Origin: Miscanthus floridulus
Taxonomy: Eukaryota > Streptophyta > Magnoliopsida > Poales > Poaceae
Assembly: GCF_019320115.1 (NCBI RefSeq)
Contig: NC_089584.1
Span: forward strand, 100,984,320 to 101,048,319
Reading direction: 5' to 3'
Length of the DNA: 64,000 nt
Shown here in pieces: positions 23,016-33,926 of this stretch. Under the pieces are notes generated by a model. The model saw only the letters and a program-made list of their open reading frames with translations, made no database searches and was not told the origin of the DNA. Made by a program: the position numbers and the translations under genes. Every line of letters starts with the position of its first letter. The stretch's first letter is position 1.

Positions 23016-23912
23016 TTTGTGATAATACAAAGCATTGATTTGTCTCATTGTCTGAGTTAAAAAACTTCTTGTATTGAATTAAAAACCAATAGGTGGAGGC
23101 CAGAGACCCACACCTTCCACCTTCCATGTGGCGAGATGACTATCACGATGCAAGACGTGAAGATGATACTGTGTCTATGGTTGGGGGGTCTTCCAGTGAC
23201 TAGGATCCTTAATAACGATCACTGGATGGACTTGGATGCTAAGAGAGCAAAGTAAGAATTTACCCTAAGTGTATTGTCTTTGTCTAATTTAATGTTTGTT
23301 TTTGTTCTCTCAGCTCTCATGTAACATCCAGTGTGAGCTCTAATTTAATGTTTGCAAAATATTTTAGGAAAACATCCAGTGTCAGTTTGGTCTAGATAAC
23401 AGAAAACTTTGGTATGCTGCTGCAGCCAAACACTCCAGAGTAGGAGATCGAGAGGTGTGCTAGGGTGTGGCTGTGGCACTTCTTAGGCGCTTTCCTGTTC
23501 CCTAATGTATCGGGTAACACCATCAGCTGGGTCTTCCTCAACATACTGAGCCAGCCATGGGAGAATATAGGAGCGTACAACTAGGGCAGCGTGGTCCTAG
23601 CAAGGATCTATCATCAGCTCTACGTTGCCTATCGATGCAGTACATGAGGTGCCAACCTAGGAGGTTGTTCCCACATACTACATGTTTGGTGTTGGGAGCA
23701 ATGGCTAGTCGAGAGGTCCGTTGTTCATGGTTTACCTATAATCCTCGTCCCCATCATCAGTCAACATAATCGAAGATTGGACGGTGTGACTAGCTCGCGT
23801 TCTGTGCTCGTCTAACTTCTTTTCCTCATACCTTGCATGGACCACCTCTATGGCATGGTCCTCGCTGCATCCAATCCCTTCATGTATAAAATGCAACCAG
23901 TTAGCAATGCGA

Positions 23913-25170
23913 TTATATACTTTTGAAATTAGACAACAAAAATAAAAAGGCTTTCAAGCACTCACTGGCACACAATGCAACAACATGGTCATTCAAGACC
24001 TGCATCTGTACTCTTGTCTCCTCCCTTGTCTCCTTCCTTGCCCTCTCCTCCTCTATCATCCTCCATCTCTCCAATCCCCATTTGTCAAGCCCAACATCGA
24101 TCGGGTTACGAATACCACGCTGTCTAGCAAACTCACGCATCTTGTTTTTTGTGATATTTAATGAATAGGTTGACGTAGTCAGGTCCATATCCCCTTTTCC
24201 ATGCAATTACTTGCCTCCCCTTCAGTTCATTCAAGAACTTAGCTTGACCATCATAACATTCTCACCTGCATTTCCTAATGCTCTGTTCAAACAAAAAATT
24301 ATATCATATATGTCTTAGCAAAAGAAACAAAATACGATTTCATGTTTACCACAAAAATAACCAACCTCATCATAGTCAACCATATGGCCGCAATAATGGC
24401 CTATTCCAAGCTCCGAAGGGACTAGACCATAGTTAGATTTAACACCACATTCGCACTTGACTGGAGGTGCTTTGTAAATTAACCTTTCTTTCTTATTTTC
24501 CTTTGCCTTTGGTGGCTCCAGCCATTGATTCTTAGGACTGTAGAGCCGCTCATTGAAATGACACTTTGCAAATCCATAACGCTACAAGAGAATACATTAG
24601 TACACACACATATAGAGATAAACATTTAAATAGATACACTTTCCACTTACTTCGTGTTTGTTCGGACATAAACTCCAATGTATTCTCAGGGTTTATCATA
24701 GCTCGATCTCTGCATTCGCACTGAGAAGGTTCCTTGAGTCATCTAACTATGGCTAGGTGCTTCTCCTTAGCCGTCATTAGTGGGGGTTTAGGGGGGTGGA
24801 ACCCATTGCTGGAAGTACTCACGTGGATGTCTCCCTCTACACCAATCGTCAAAAAGGAGGTACCTAGGGTCAAACTTGTCTGCACCATTGATCCACTAAA
24901 AGGAAAAGCACCTCTCATGGGCCTACACAACAAGATTCCAACAAAATATTAGTAGCCTACTTACACAAGTGAAGAAAAAAATATAGTGAAAATAATTACT
25001 TACATTAAAATGACTGCATGTGTAGAAGCAACGCACCGCTGTGTCTGGATGTCTCAATTGAAACACGTCGGCCGGGAAACCACAGTCACAGTTAGGGACA
25101 GGGAGGTCAGAAGGGATGGGGGCATCTTTGCTAGATGCGTCAGGGTAAAATTCTCGAGGTCGATCCCATT
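23913..25170 (-). pseudogene. Cys-rich zinc-finger-like protein gene, convergent to the PMD gene
   Basis: Read on the minus strand across introns. Exon near 25140-25010: PVPNCDCGFPADVFQ, then RCFYTCSHFN and a GTAAGT donor. Exon near 24920-24660: KFDPRYLLFDDW and QCECRDRAMINPENTLEF, with stops. Exon near 24580-24370: RYGFAKCHFNERLY, KCECGVKSNYGLVPSELG and HYCGHMVDYDE. Last exons near 24270-23913: AKFLNELKGRQVIAWKRGYG, then a frame change, then FARQRGIRNPIDVGLDKWG and a charged helix (RMIEEERARKETREE). The first Cys cluster resembles GRF-type zinc fingers of plant transposon proteins. Function is unknown. Its place beside transposase and PMD suggests it belonged to the same MULE. Confidence 0.65.
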
Positions 25171-26989
25171 TTTACCAAAACTCCTCCTGATACATTTCTT
25201 AGATCTAACAAAACAGTTGTAATTTAACAAACAAAAATCAAAACATCACAAATTAATGTCAATGAGAACCATTTGCATTACAACAAATAAAATATAACCT
25301 ACACTTTGGTGCAAACTCTATCTTAGATGCAAACATGAAAACTATATAAAAACTATACTTTGGTCAGTAAAAAATAAAATTTGGTACATCAACAGTGTGT
25401 CCATATATTTATTCACATATAAAAGTTGAGAGGAAAACTCAAACAAGCAAAATTCTTAAAAAATTGGCCTTAGAATACATGGTAATCATAATTCTAACTA
25501 ACCGATTAACTTTAACATTGGCAATCCTAATCCTTCAATCCAATGTTCTAACGAACTCATATTTTTCTCCATACCCTAACTACTCATTCAAATCCTTCGA
25601 TCCACCATTGAGGCCGACGAGGAGCTTTATTACCTTGACAAGGCCGAGGAGGAGTTTTGGGGAAGGTAGGGAGGGTGCGACCAGCGGCTGCCGGCGGTGG
25701 GCACGGGCGAAGGGCATGGGCATCTGGCGGCGGCGGGCGCATGGAAGGGAAAGAAAGGAATGGAGAGAGAGAGCCACATCGTGGGCCTTTTCTAGGGCCT
25801 ACCACACCATGTGCGATGGCGTGGCTCGGTCGTGCCATGATCTATGTCATGGTAGGCCTGTCGTGCCGTGATCTATGGTGCGGTAGAGCTAGGCCACATC
25901 ATCAGTCAGAGCCTGGGTCGCTGCCACGAAGGCAGCCTCGCCGCGCCGCCATGCATGGCGTGGTAGAGTGGTTTGGCCACACCATGTGAGTTGGCGTGCC
26001 CAAAAGTGTTAGTTTTGAAAAAACAAACAAACAGTGTGAGTTTTAAAAATAGTTTAAAAAATGTTAAAAATAAAAAAAATTCTCACCCTGCACAATCACA
26101 CCCGTGCTCTTCTCATTGGCTCCCGTGCCGCCACGCGTGCCATAGCCTATGTATCATCCTTGCCGTCGCTTCACTCATCGCTCGTAGTAGTCCGCGCCAC
26201 CCTCGCGGCTGCCGCGCTCGCTGTTCACCACTAACACTGTTGCAACCGACCTCACTACTGTCGCACTTGAAAGCTGCCCTTGCCGCAAGTGCCGCATGCC
26301 GCTCACTATCAGCAAGCATGCTGCTATACAGGAAAGCACCGAGCACCGCCCTCACAGTCAACCATGTGCATCATTGTTGTGCCTACACGCATCCCAAGGT
26401 AGGCACACCATTGTCGTAGTTAGCCCCGCGTGCTGCCCTTGTGCCCTTCTTGCGATGTGGCTAGCTTCTTGCCTATGGTAGCAGCTCCAAGCCCGGCGGC
26501 CTACACCTGCTTGAGCAGCTCAAGTGTGCCAGACCTGAAAGAGATGATGAAGAATACGACAACCGTGCCGTGCAGGGCAGGTTCTTTGAGAAAGAGATGG
26601 TGTGCTCAGGTTGAAAGACCTGGAGACTCGGAGAGCTTGGTTGTTCTATGTGATTCATTGATTCATTTTAGCCTTGCAGGCGGCTCATTCGCGGCCGGCC
26701 GCTAACCCGCATCGCATGCCACAAAGTTTGTTAGTGGGCTTGCGGCTAGCCGCTAAGCTGTGGACCTTGCGGACAAGCGTTCCGTGGACACAACAAACTT
26801 AACTGTAAAACCGGCAAGACCCACAAGACGTACAGTGCAGTCTCTATGTATTGAAGATCAAAATAGAGTTGGCTAGAACAGAGAAACATACAGTAGGTAC
26901 ACATATAGTATTCATGAAAACAAAGTGATGGGATGGCCACATGTGATGATGATTAAGTGCTCCAACTTAGAAAAGAAGAAAGAGAAAAA
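25171..26989. other. Region without a recognised gene
   Basis: It holds AT-rich sequence to about 25,560 and a GC-rich stretch at 25,600-26,000, where short units such as GTGCCATGATCTATG / GTGCCGTGATCTATG repeat with a step near 30. Then come an A/T-rich joint near 26,010-26,080 and another GC-rich part with small unconvincing open frames (26,100-26,700). The right end of the MULE should lie here, but I could not match a terminal inverted repeat. Confidence 0.4.
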
Positions 26990-27274
26990 CAAAACTCTAT
27001 TGAGACAAAGAGAAAGGTATAAATAGGGATTTTAGTTTGGTGATCAAGACACTATAGGGAGTGTGATCACATTTAGGATAAATGGCCGTACATTTAAGAG
27101 GGGATCTCAACTGGACAATTTGGTCATCTAGTGCCAATAGGAATTGGACTTCATCCATTACATTTAGGCCTAGTGCGCATTCAGAAAACAAGCAAAAATA
27201 TTTATCTAAAATGTTCTTAGAAATGCTAACTTGGCTCTAACATGTTTTGAGAAAACACTTTGAGAGTTAGCAAC

Positions 27275-30200
27275 TGTAGCACCCGGTTTTAAAGACAAAA
27301 CCAGATACACACTATATGTGAGCCCAGGAAGTCAAATCTCACATATAGCCACAAATAAGGGTAATATCAAAAGACAATACTTATTACATAACGTATTAGT
27401 AAAAAAAGTACTCTCAAAGTATAGACAGCGGAAAGTTGACTCTGATCTTCTGGCGAAGACTCCAAAATCCACAGGGACGACTGACTGGTTGACCACAAGC
27501 CTAACTCCTCCAAACCAGCAATCTGGTACCAATCTGGGATTTTTATCCAATGTATAGAAAAGTAAAACAAGCATAAGTACATGTCGTACTTAACAATTAT
27601 ATCATGGGGTTCATGAGGCTCAAAAGGGCTGACACTAGTTTACTGCGATTAGCTTTAATAGATCATCTTATTAGCAATTAGTTGGCAACAAGTTTATCCA
27701 TAAGCCCATAAACTCATGATCAAGTAAACATGAATAATGTATAGCATAAACGATTAATTATTAGCATCATCGTCCATTAGTGATCATCTCTATTCCATAA
27801 GGGTCCAAGGCCGCTCGTGTCCATGAGCATGGCTGTTATAACAGTTTTATACCCTGCAGAGTTTGTACACGTTCACTGTGAGTCATGATTTACCCTTTCG
27901 CCCAAGGTGATCAGCCTCTTGACCCACTACCAAGGAAGGTCGGTAGGGTTCACTATGAAGCCTTTCAAAAGATTTGTCTAACAAGTTAGGGCCGCCAGGC
28001 GTACGTGGCCCATCTCTAGGAGTGGCATGCGTGGGCATCGCAGCACGGTACACACTTCCTAGCAGCAAAGGAAACATACCCCGTGCCTAAAAGGTAACCA
28101 CTAACAAGCTAGAAAAGATCCTCATACTAAGCTAAAGCCAGAGCCATATGGCCCTCACAGCTGTACTGTAAGTCCCAGATGATCGCTTACATATAAGTCC
28201 TTAGGGAGAGAAATCTAAAGCATATAAACACTCCAGCCCCCTGGTTCCATGTTACTAAAAAGTCATGTTTTAATGTTTATTGCATATACCATTAGTCAAG
28301 TTATAGGATCATGGTTTTGATTAAGCACTAGCAAAAACTATCCCATGCAATATCCCAAAGGTTTCAAGGTGCAAGATATCAAATATCTAGGATATCCTTA
28401 ATGGTAACAAGGGAGACACATGCAATATGAATTTAGTGATTAAATGTGAATAGGTAACAAGGATAATCCCATGCTATACTTGCCTTACACACCGATCCTT
28501 CGGTAAGCTTTATTCTTCGATGTCCTTCTTCTTCTTCTTCTTAGATCACCACATGTATCTCACCGACTGGACAATCATAGAACACCACACAAACATCCAT
28601 ACACATACATGCATAGCATACAATTGCATCTATATCAGAGCAGTACACCAATCATAGAAAAAATTAAGTAAAAGAGATTGATATACGATCCTACGTATCA
28701 CTACGAACACACAGTCGCGAGAGGCACGCTAATCGGAGCTACAGTTGAAAAGTTACAACTACCGAGAGATTTGCTTAACACATGGAAAAGAAACTATAGG
28801 CTTCGTTTATGTTAACTATATGAATTCATATACAAAAGATATTTTATAAACAATATGGATTGAATTAAGTCAATTTTAGATTTAGATTATAAAACAAAAG
28901 TAAAACAAATCATATTTTATGTATAAAACCTAGTTGCATAATCTTTAATTAAGATATGATTTAAACTATGATTTTTATGAAATATCAATATAGTAAAAGC
29001 TATTACTAACGCGTAGATCTCGTCGTTACGAAACAAACGCAACTTGAACGGACTATTTCGGAGTTGAAATGGATAAGTTATGATTTAAACAAGTTTTCCT
29101 TTAATTGAATAATAGATTAAATCTACTCATAAATTTCAAGTGTTGAAAACATGCCTAACAGTTGTATAAACATGTAGATAATGTAAATATGATCCTAACG
29201 CAATTTGAACCGGTCAAAACGGACTTAAAACGCAAAAGTTACGCATAAAATAAGGTTCAGTGGCATTCCTGTAAATATTTGAACTCAAATTTGAATTAAA
29301 ACAATTAAAAATCTGAATTTAAATGTATTTTGGACTGGGCATACTATTTTTGGAATTTACAGGGTCCTAAACGAATAAAACCAGGGCCGAAAAATAATTA
29401 TTTTGAACTAATTAGGACTGCGGGTTGATTCACTAAAAACCGAGGGGCTATTTTGTAAAACAGGCGTGGCTTTGACTGCGGTTGACCCTGCTGCTGACTG
29501 GGCTGACACGTGGTGGTATAGGGTTGGTGCGGTTCACCACATGGTGGTGGACCAGTGCTGACGCGGTGGGGTGGACCGAGTCTACGGCTCGTTGTGAACC
29601 GATTATGATCCGAAAAGGTAAGATCTAATCGTGGCCGCTCAAATCATATCCGATGGCGCAGGTGAACGAGTCAACCTTTGACGACAGCATGGCACCTCCG
29701 GTGAACTTGCCATTGCCAGCAGTGAACCGAGCACGGCGGCGGGTGTCGAGGGCGTTCTGGACTTCCTCGGTCGAAGCCGAAAGCACGTACGTGAAGCGCA
29801 GGACCTCGCGAACTCAACGGAGCGCCAAAAATGAGGACCGAGAACAAGCCGAAGCGGCTTCCCGTGGTGGCGCCATGGCTGGCGGCGTTGGGGCTTGCGG
29901 TTGCGGTGTTCTAGCGCACTAGTTGACGAACGGAGGGCAGAGAAAGGATGAGGAGCTCACCGAGACTCGTATTGGGGTGGTCGTGGCGTCCGGGGAGGTC
30001 TCCAAGGCACGGTTCATCGTCGTCGACGGCTAAAGAGAGAAAGAGAGGGCGGGTGAGGAGAAATATGGGAAAATCGAGGCCAAAACGATGAACCGATAGT
30101 ACCAACGGTCGCGGGGGAGTATGGTGGAGCTGCAGGTGGCGTCGGAGACGGCGATTGAGCTCGAGACCGGTGGATTGTCGTGTGGCGGTGGCGACTGGGG

Positions 30201-31364
30201 CGGCGAACGGAGAAAGGAGAAAGGAAGGCGCTCGGTTGGGGGCTTTATAGGCTGGGGGTGCTACGGCGTAGAAGGAAGGAGGAGCGAGGCATGGCGATTA
30301 CCTGCCGTATGGGCGCGGTGGCTTACCATCCGAACAGCGCCATCAACAGTGGCGAGAAAAGGAAGGAGGCGCTCGGGAATGGAAGGAAAGAAACGGGGAA
30401 GAAGAAAGGAAGAGGAGGCGCTGACACGCGGGGCTAGGTTGCCAGAGAAAGGGAAGGGAGCGGGCGCATGCGGCCGTGGGCGCTGAAGACCAAGTGCGTG
30501 CGGGTGAAGGCCAAGCGGGCCACAGCCTTGCGCGTGCGAGCGGTGCGGAGGAAGGGCTAGCGCGCTGAGCGGGCCACAGCGCCAAGTAGCGGGCCGCCAA
30601 GCAGTGGGCCGCGCAGGCGAGAAGGGAAGGGAGACGCGCGCTGGGCCAGCCCGGCAGCGGGCCGAGGCCAGGAAGAGAAGGGAAGAAGTGGGCCGAGCGC
30701 GTGAGGGAGGGAAGAGAGGCTGCTGGGCTGGTTCCGAGGTTGGGCCAAAAAGGGCAGAAAAGAATATTTTTCAAATAAAAATCCTTTTCTATTTCTGAAT
30801 TCTATTTCTTTTCTTAATTCAAAACCATTTCAAATATGAACCAAATCAAGCACAAATATGATTTCAATGTACTTTATAATTCCAACATAGACGAACCAAT
30901 TTTTGGGTATGTTTCCAAAAATAACTTTTTAAGTTCTTACATTTTCTAATTCCTTTTCTTTTTCTCATCTTCCAATTCTAAGCTAAATTCAAATCCAATT
31001 CGAGTATGGTTTCAAATATTCTGTCCCATTCAATAAAAATGGTCAATTCTATTAGGCTTTCCAAGATAAACTTTACAACTTTAAAAATACTTTTATTTTC
31101 TAATTTTCTTTTCTTTCTTTTCTTTTATTTCAAAGCCATTTTCAAACTCTTTTCAAAAGCATTTTAACCATTTTGACTTTTAAACTAAAACCACTCAACT
31201 AATAAAATTAAATGCAATAGCATGTATGCATCAAACATATTGCTACCTTATAATGTATTTTAATTTAATGAAATTTTTTATTTTGCTAGATTTCATGTGC
31301 ACAAAAATTCATAAATGAATCATTTTAGCTCTATTTTAAAAGAGGTAAATTTTAGGGTGTTACA
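27275..31364 (-). mobile_element. Solo LTR, Tekay/Del-like, 4.1 kb
   Basis: The ends are TGTAGCACCC and GGGTGTTACA, with a perfect duplication GCAAC at 27270-27274 and 31365-31369. On the minus strand it begins TGTAACACCC, as does the 50216 LTR. It holds no pol genes, an AT-rich half (28,200-29,400), a CpG-rich block at about 29,470-30,760, and an AT-rich end. The phrase CCCTGCAGAGTTTGTACACG with TTGACCCACTACCAAGG near 27,856-27,950 is typical of grass gypsy LTRs of this type. It is interpreted as left by LTR-LTR recombination. Confidence 0.8.
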
Positions 31365-31951
31365 GCAACGCTTGTGAAAAGTTGCTCGAGTTGCCATGGA
31401 TTGAAACACGACAAAGTTTGCAGCTTGGAGAGCAAGTGGTGGTGCCTGGGTGGCACCACCACCCCCCCCATAGGGTGGTGCCCACCTAGACTTGGTTTTG
31501 AGCGGCAGCAGTGGGGTGGTCACCGAATGTGGTTGTGTTTACTGCCATGGGCACGGCGGTGCACCGCCCCTGGCTGTCCGGTGCCACCGCCCTATTTTGG
31601 CACGGCGCTGCACCGCTCCTGGCTATCCGGTGCCACCGCCCAATTTTTCCAGAGACCGGGGAAAACATGTTTTGGGGCAAGGGGGCACTGCCCTGGCAAC
31701 CACCATGGGCACAGCGGTGCACCACCCTAATTTTCTAGAGAGATGGGTTTTCGGAGGGTTGGCCTAGGTGGTCACTGCCACCCCTAGGGTGGTGCCACCA
31801 TCACCCCTGTCCGGTGCCCAATGGCTAGTCAAACTAGCCTTTGGAAGACCATTGGAGTGGCACTACCACCCTAGGGCGGTGGCACACCGCCCTATCTGGT
31901 GCCCACGCAGAATCTGCTCTAAAGGGCTAATGGCTCTATTTGCTTGTGTGG

Positions 31952-31961
31952 CTATAAATAG
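31952..31961 (+). promoter_or_regulatory. TATA box in the copia LTR
   Basis: CTATAAATAG lies on the LTR's sense strand, followed by a leader with GAGCTGAGC. The matching place in the inverted copy (minus strand near 34,840) reads CTACAAATATC, so that copy's TATA is damaged. Confidence 0.55.
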
Positions 31962-32859
31962 TGGAGGTGGCTGGCCTTGGCCACTCTCTTGGCACCTTGT
32001 ACACTTGTGCACATCCTTTGGGAGCTGAGCAAACACAATTCACTCACTTGCACACTTGATTTTATCATTGGAGTGAGATTGGTGAGCCTCTAGTGTATTG
32101 CATTGAGTTGCATCATCTTGTGACACTAGTGGAACGTATTGGGATGGTCGTGATCTTGTTACTCTTAGTGTTTGCTGACACCTAGATGGCCTAGTGATTG
32201 GAGGATCATCGAGCGGAGTTGGTGATTGTCTCCAGCTCCGATCGGTTGTTTGTGTGGGGTGTTGTGCCTTCCCCGACGAAGAGCCAAAAGGTAACTCTAG
32301 TAAATTGCTCGTGTCATCGAGTTACCTCACTTGTGGGTAGGTTCTTGCGGCGCCCAAGTGGTGGGATAGGTGTGTGATACCTATTAGCCATCAAACCACC
32401 AAGTGTTGGTTGACACAACGAAGACTAGCGTGCTGGCAAGCATGTGAACCTCGGAAATAAAATCATTATGTCATTTGTCTCCTTGGATCACTTGGTATTC
32501 ATTATTTGATTGATTGATCATCGCTTGGCAAGATTGGTAACCTTCTCTATCACTTGCATTTACATTTTTATATACTTGTGTAGTGGTAGAAGTAACTAGA
32601 ATTGCCTAGTTGAGTAGCTAGAAGTAATTAGTAGTTATTCTTGTACTAACTTGCTCACTAGTGTAGAAATAGCGACATAGTCCGTTGTGTGCCATAGAGA
32701 CTATAATTCACTAGAATTGGTTGGATAGGTGGCTTGCATTATTTTGTAGATCTAGTGCAAAACTTGCTATCGCCATTTGTTGTACTAATCATTTGCTCTA
32801 GTGATTTGTAGATTTTCAATTTGGCTATTCACCCTCCTCTGACCATTTATGACCTTTCA

Positions 32860-33926
32860 ACCCAGCATATGAATATAGAGAAGCAACATCACCCCCAACT
32901 GGACTAGGGCACCACGTGCTTGAGCTAGTATAAATCTTGTGTCTCATGTGCTACCATCTGATTCATCTTACGCGATTAGCTACTAGGTATTGCCGGAGCT
33001 AAATCTTACAATACTATCAAAGGCCGTGTTGCCTACCATCAAAAGAATAACATAGTTAGATTCTAAAATAGTTATAAAAATGTTAAATCGAGAACTTAAA
33101 TTTAGATAAACTAATTCTATAAAGAATCTAACTAGCTGGCTATAAGATATGCTTCGTTTGTAGCCTCTGAGCTATTCTTTTCTTCTATGTTTTATATCCA
33201 CCTGCTGACGATGCATCTACTTCATCTCATTGTTGATTTTTACATGTATACTCAGCTTTAGTTTTTTTCTTCAAAAAAGCCCTAGCTAGACATGATGAGC
33301 TGATCAGCGAGGCGGGCCTTGTTGAGCTTGACCTGCTGACTCTGACGCCATACATGGACTCCACACTTGACCACGACATCATGGAGGACTAGATGCTGGT
33401 GGAGCTCGCTACTTCACTCGCTAGCAGTCGGATCATCAAGTGGCCTCCACTTGGGCACCAAGCTCCGGTGGTCACCCAGCCAGAGGATGAGGCCCCGGCG
33501 GTGGTCACCGGGGTCTACACCTATGGGCAGTAGGCATCATCCTAGCATGCTGACTCGACATTGTGAACACCACCCCCACCCCCCTCGCCCCCGGTGTCGC
33601 CTTAGTAATCGCAGACACAGGTCATGCCAAAGCGGTTGGTGTTCAACGACCCCTCGGGCATCGATGCGCCCACGGTGGGCGAAGAGGACTACCCTCCAGG
33701 CTTCAGTCTGGTCCACCTCTTTATGGATCCTAGTACATCGCTGGGGGATGGCCTCCAGACCGTTGACAATGATGGCTCCTTCAAGCGTCGCCTCGGCCAC
33801 TTCACCAAGGTAGTGGTGCGTAAGAGGGCCTTCTCGCTGATTCATGTGTCGCCCAAGCCGTCGCCTACTAAGGTGGTGCTATCACTACGGAGCAAGCGTC
33901 TAGCTGCTCAAAGCCTTTCTCAGGTG
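32860..33926 (+). pseudogene. Unassigned fragment, perhaps the tail of a LINE ORF1
   Basis: The left half is non-coding and AT-rich. From about 33,290 one frame reads DELISEAGLVELDLLTLTPY, then passes several stops to MPKRLVFNDPSGIDAPTVGE and ends RSKRLAAQSLSQV at the junction with the next LTR. The acidic/Pro-rich stretch and the RSKRLAAQ ending recall the C-terminal part of grass LINE ORF1-like proteins, but no zinc knuckle is present to prove it. Confidence 0.3.

Larger units (their letters stand above)
15799..23770 (+). pseudogene. Plant mobile domain (PMD) protein gene, split by an LTR in its intron
   Basis: Exon 1 (15799-16043) begins MGDHHPQYPILEVHY and has RPYIQRAGFLEIVW and DPALLTTAVDR, the start of the PMD (PF10536; MAIN/MAIL-type, also called the PP7 long-form-like domain). 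Exon 2 (about 23093-23251) gives WRPETHTFHLPCGEMTITMQ and DVKMILCLWLGGLPV. Exon 3 (about 23350-23770) gives VWLWHFLGAFLFPN, TISWVFLNILSQPWENIG and GANLGGCSHILHVWCWE. The splice junction AG|G makes the D-R-W run continuous. A 6.95-kb element fills the first intron. Stops in exon 3 (near 23580 and 23645) show decay. PMD proteins act in gene and transposon silencing in Arabidopsis; transposon-borne copies are known in gypsy elements and MULEs, with unknown role. Confidence 0.85.
26990..32859 (+). mobile_element. SIRE-like copia LTR, split by a solo LTR
   Basis: The two parts (about 26990-27274 and 31365-32859) align with the inverted copy at 33927-35990. Shared runs include CACATTTAGGAT, AGCCAAAAG, CTAGTAAATTGCTC, GTGAACCTCGG and GGTGGCTTGCATT. 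It ends ...GACCTTTCA at 32859. The TATA box is near 31952. The 5' end is approximate because I could not find a target duplication. No internal copia region follows, so it is a solo or truncated LTR. A CCGGTGCCACCGCCC-rich stretch with a 47-48 bp step lies near 31550-31650. Confidence 0.7.

Noticed and set aside
1..26700. MULE terminal inverted repeats between the left edge and 25,200-26,700
   Set aside because: No convincing inverted match was found by eye. The left end may lie outside the window.
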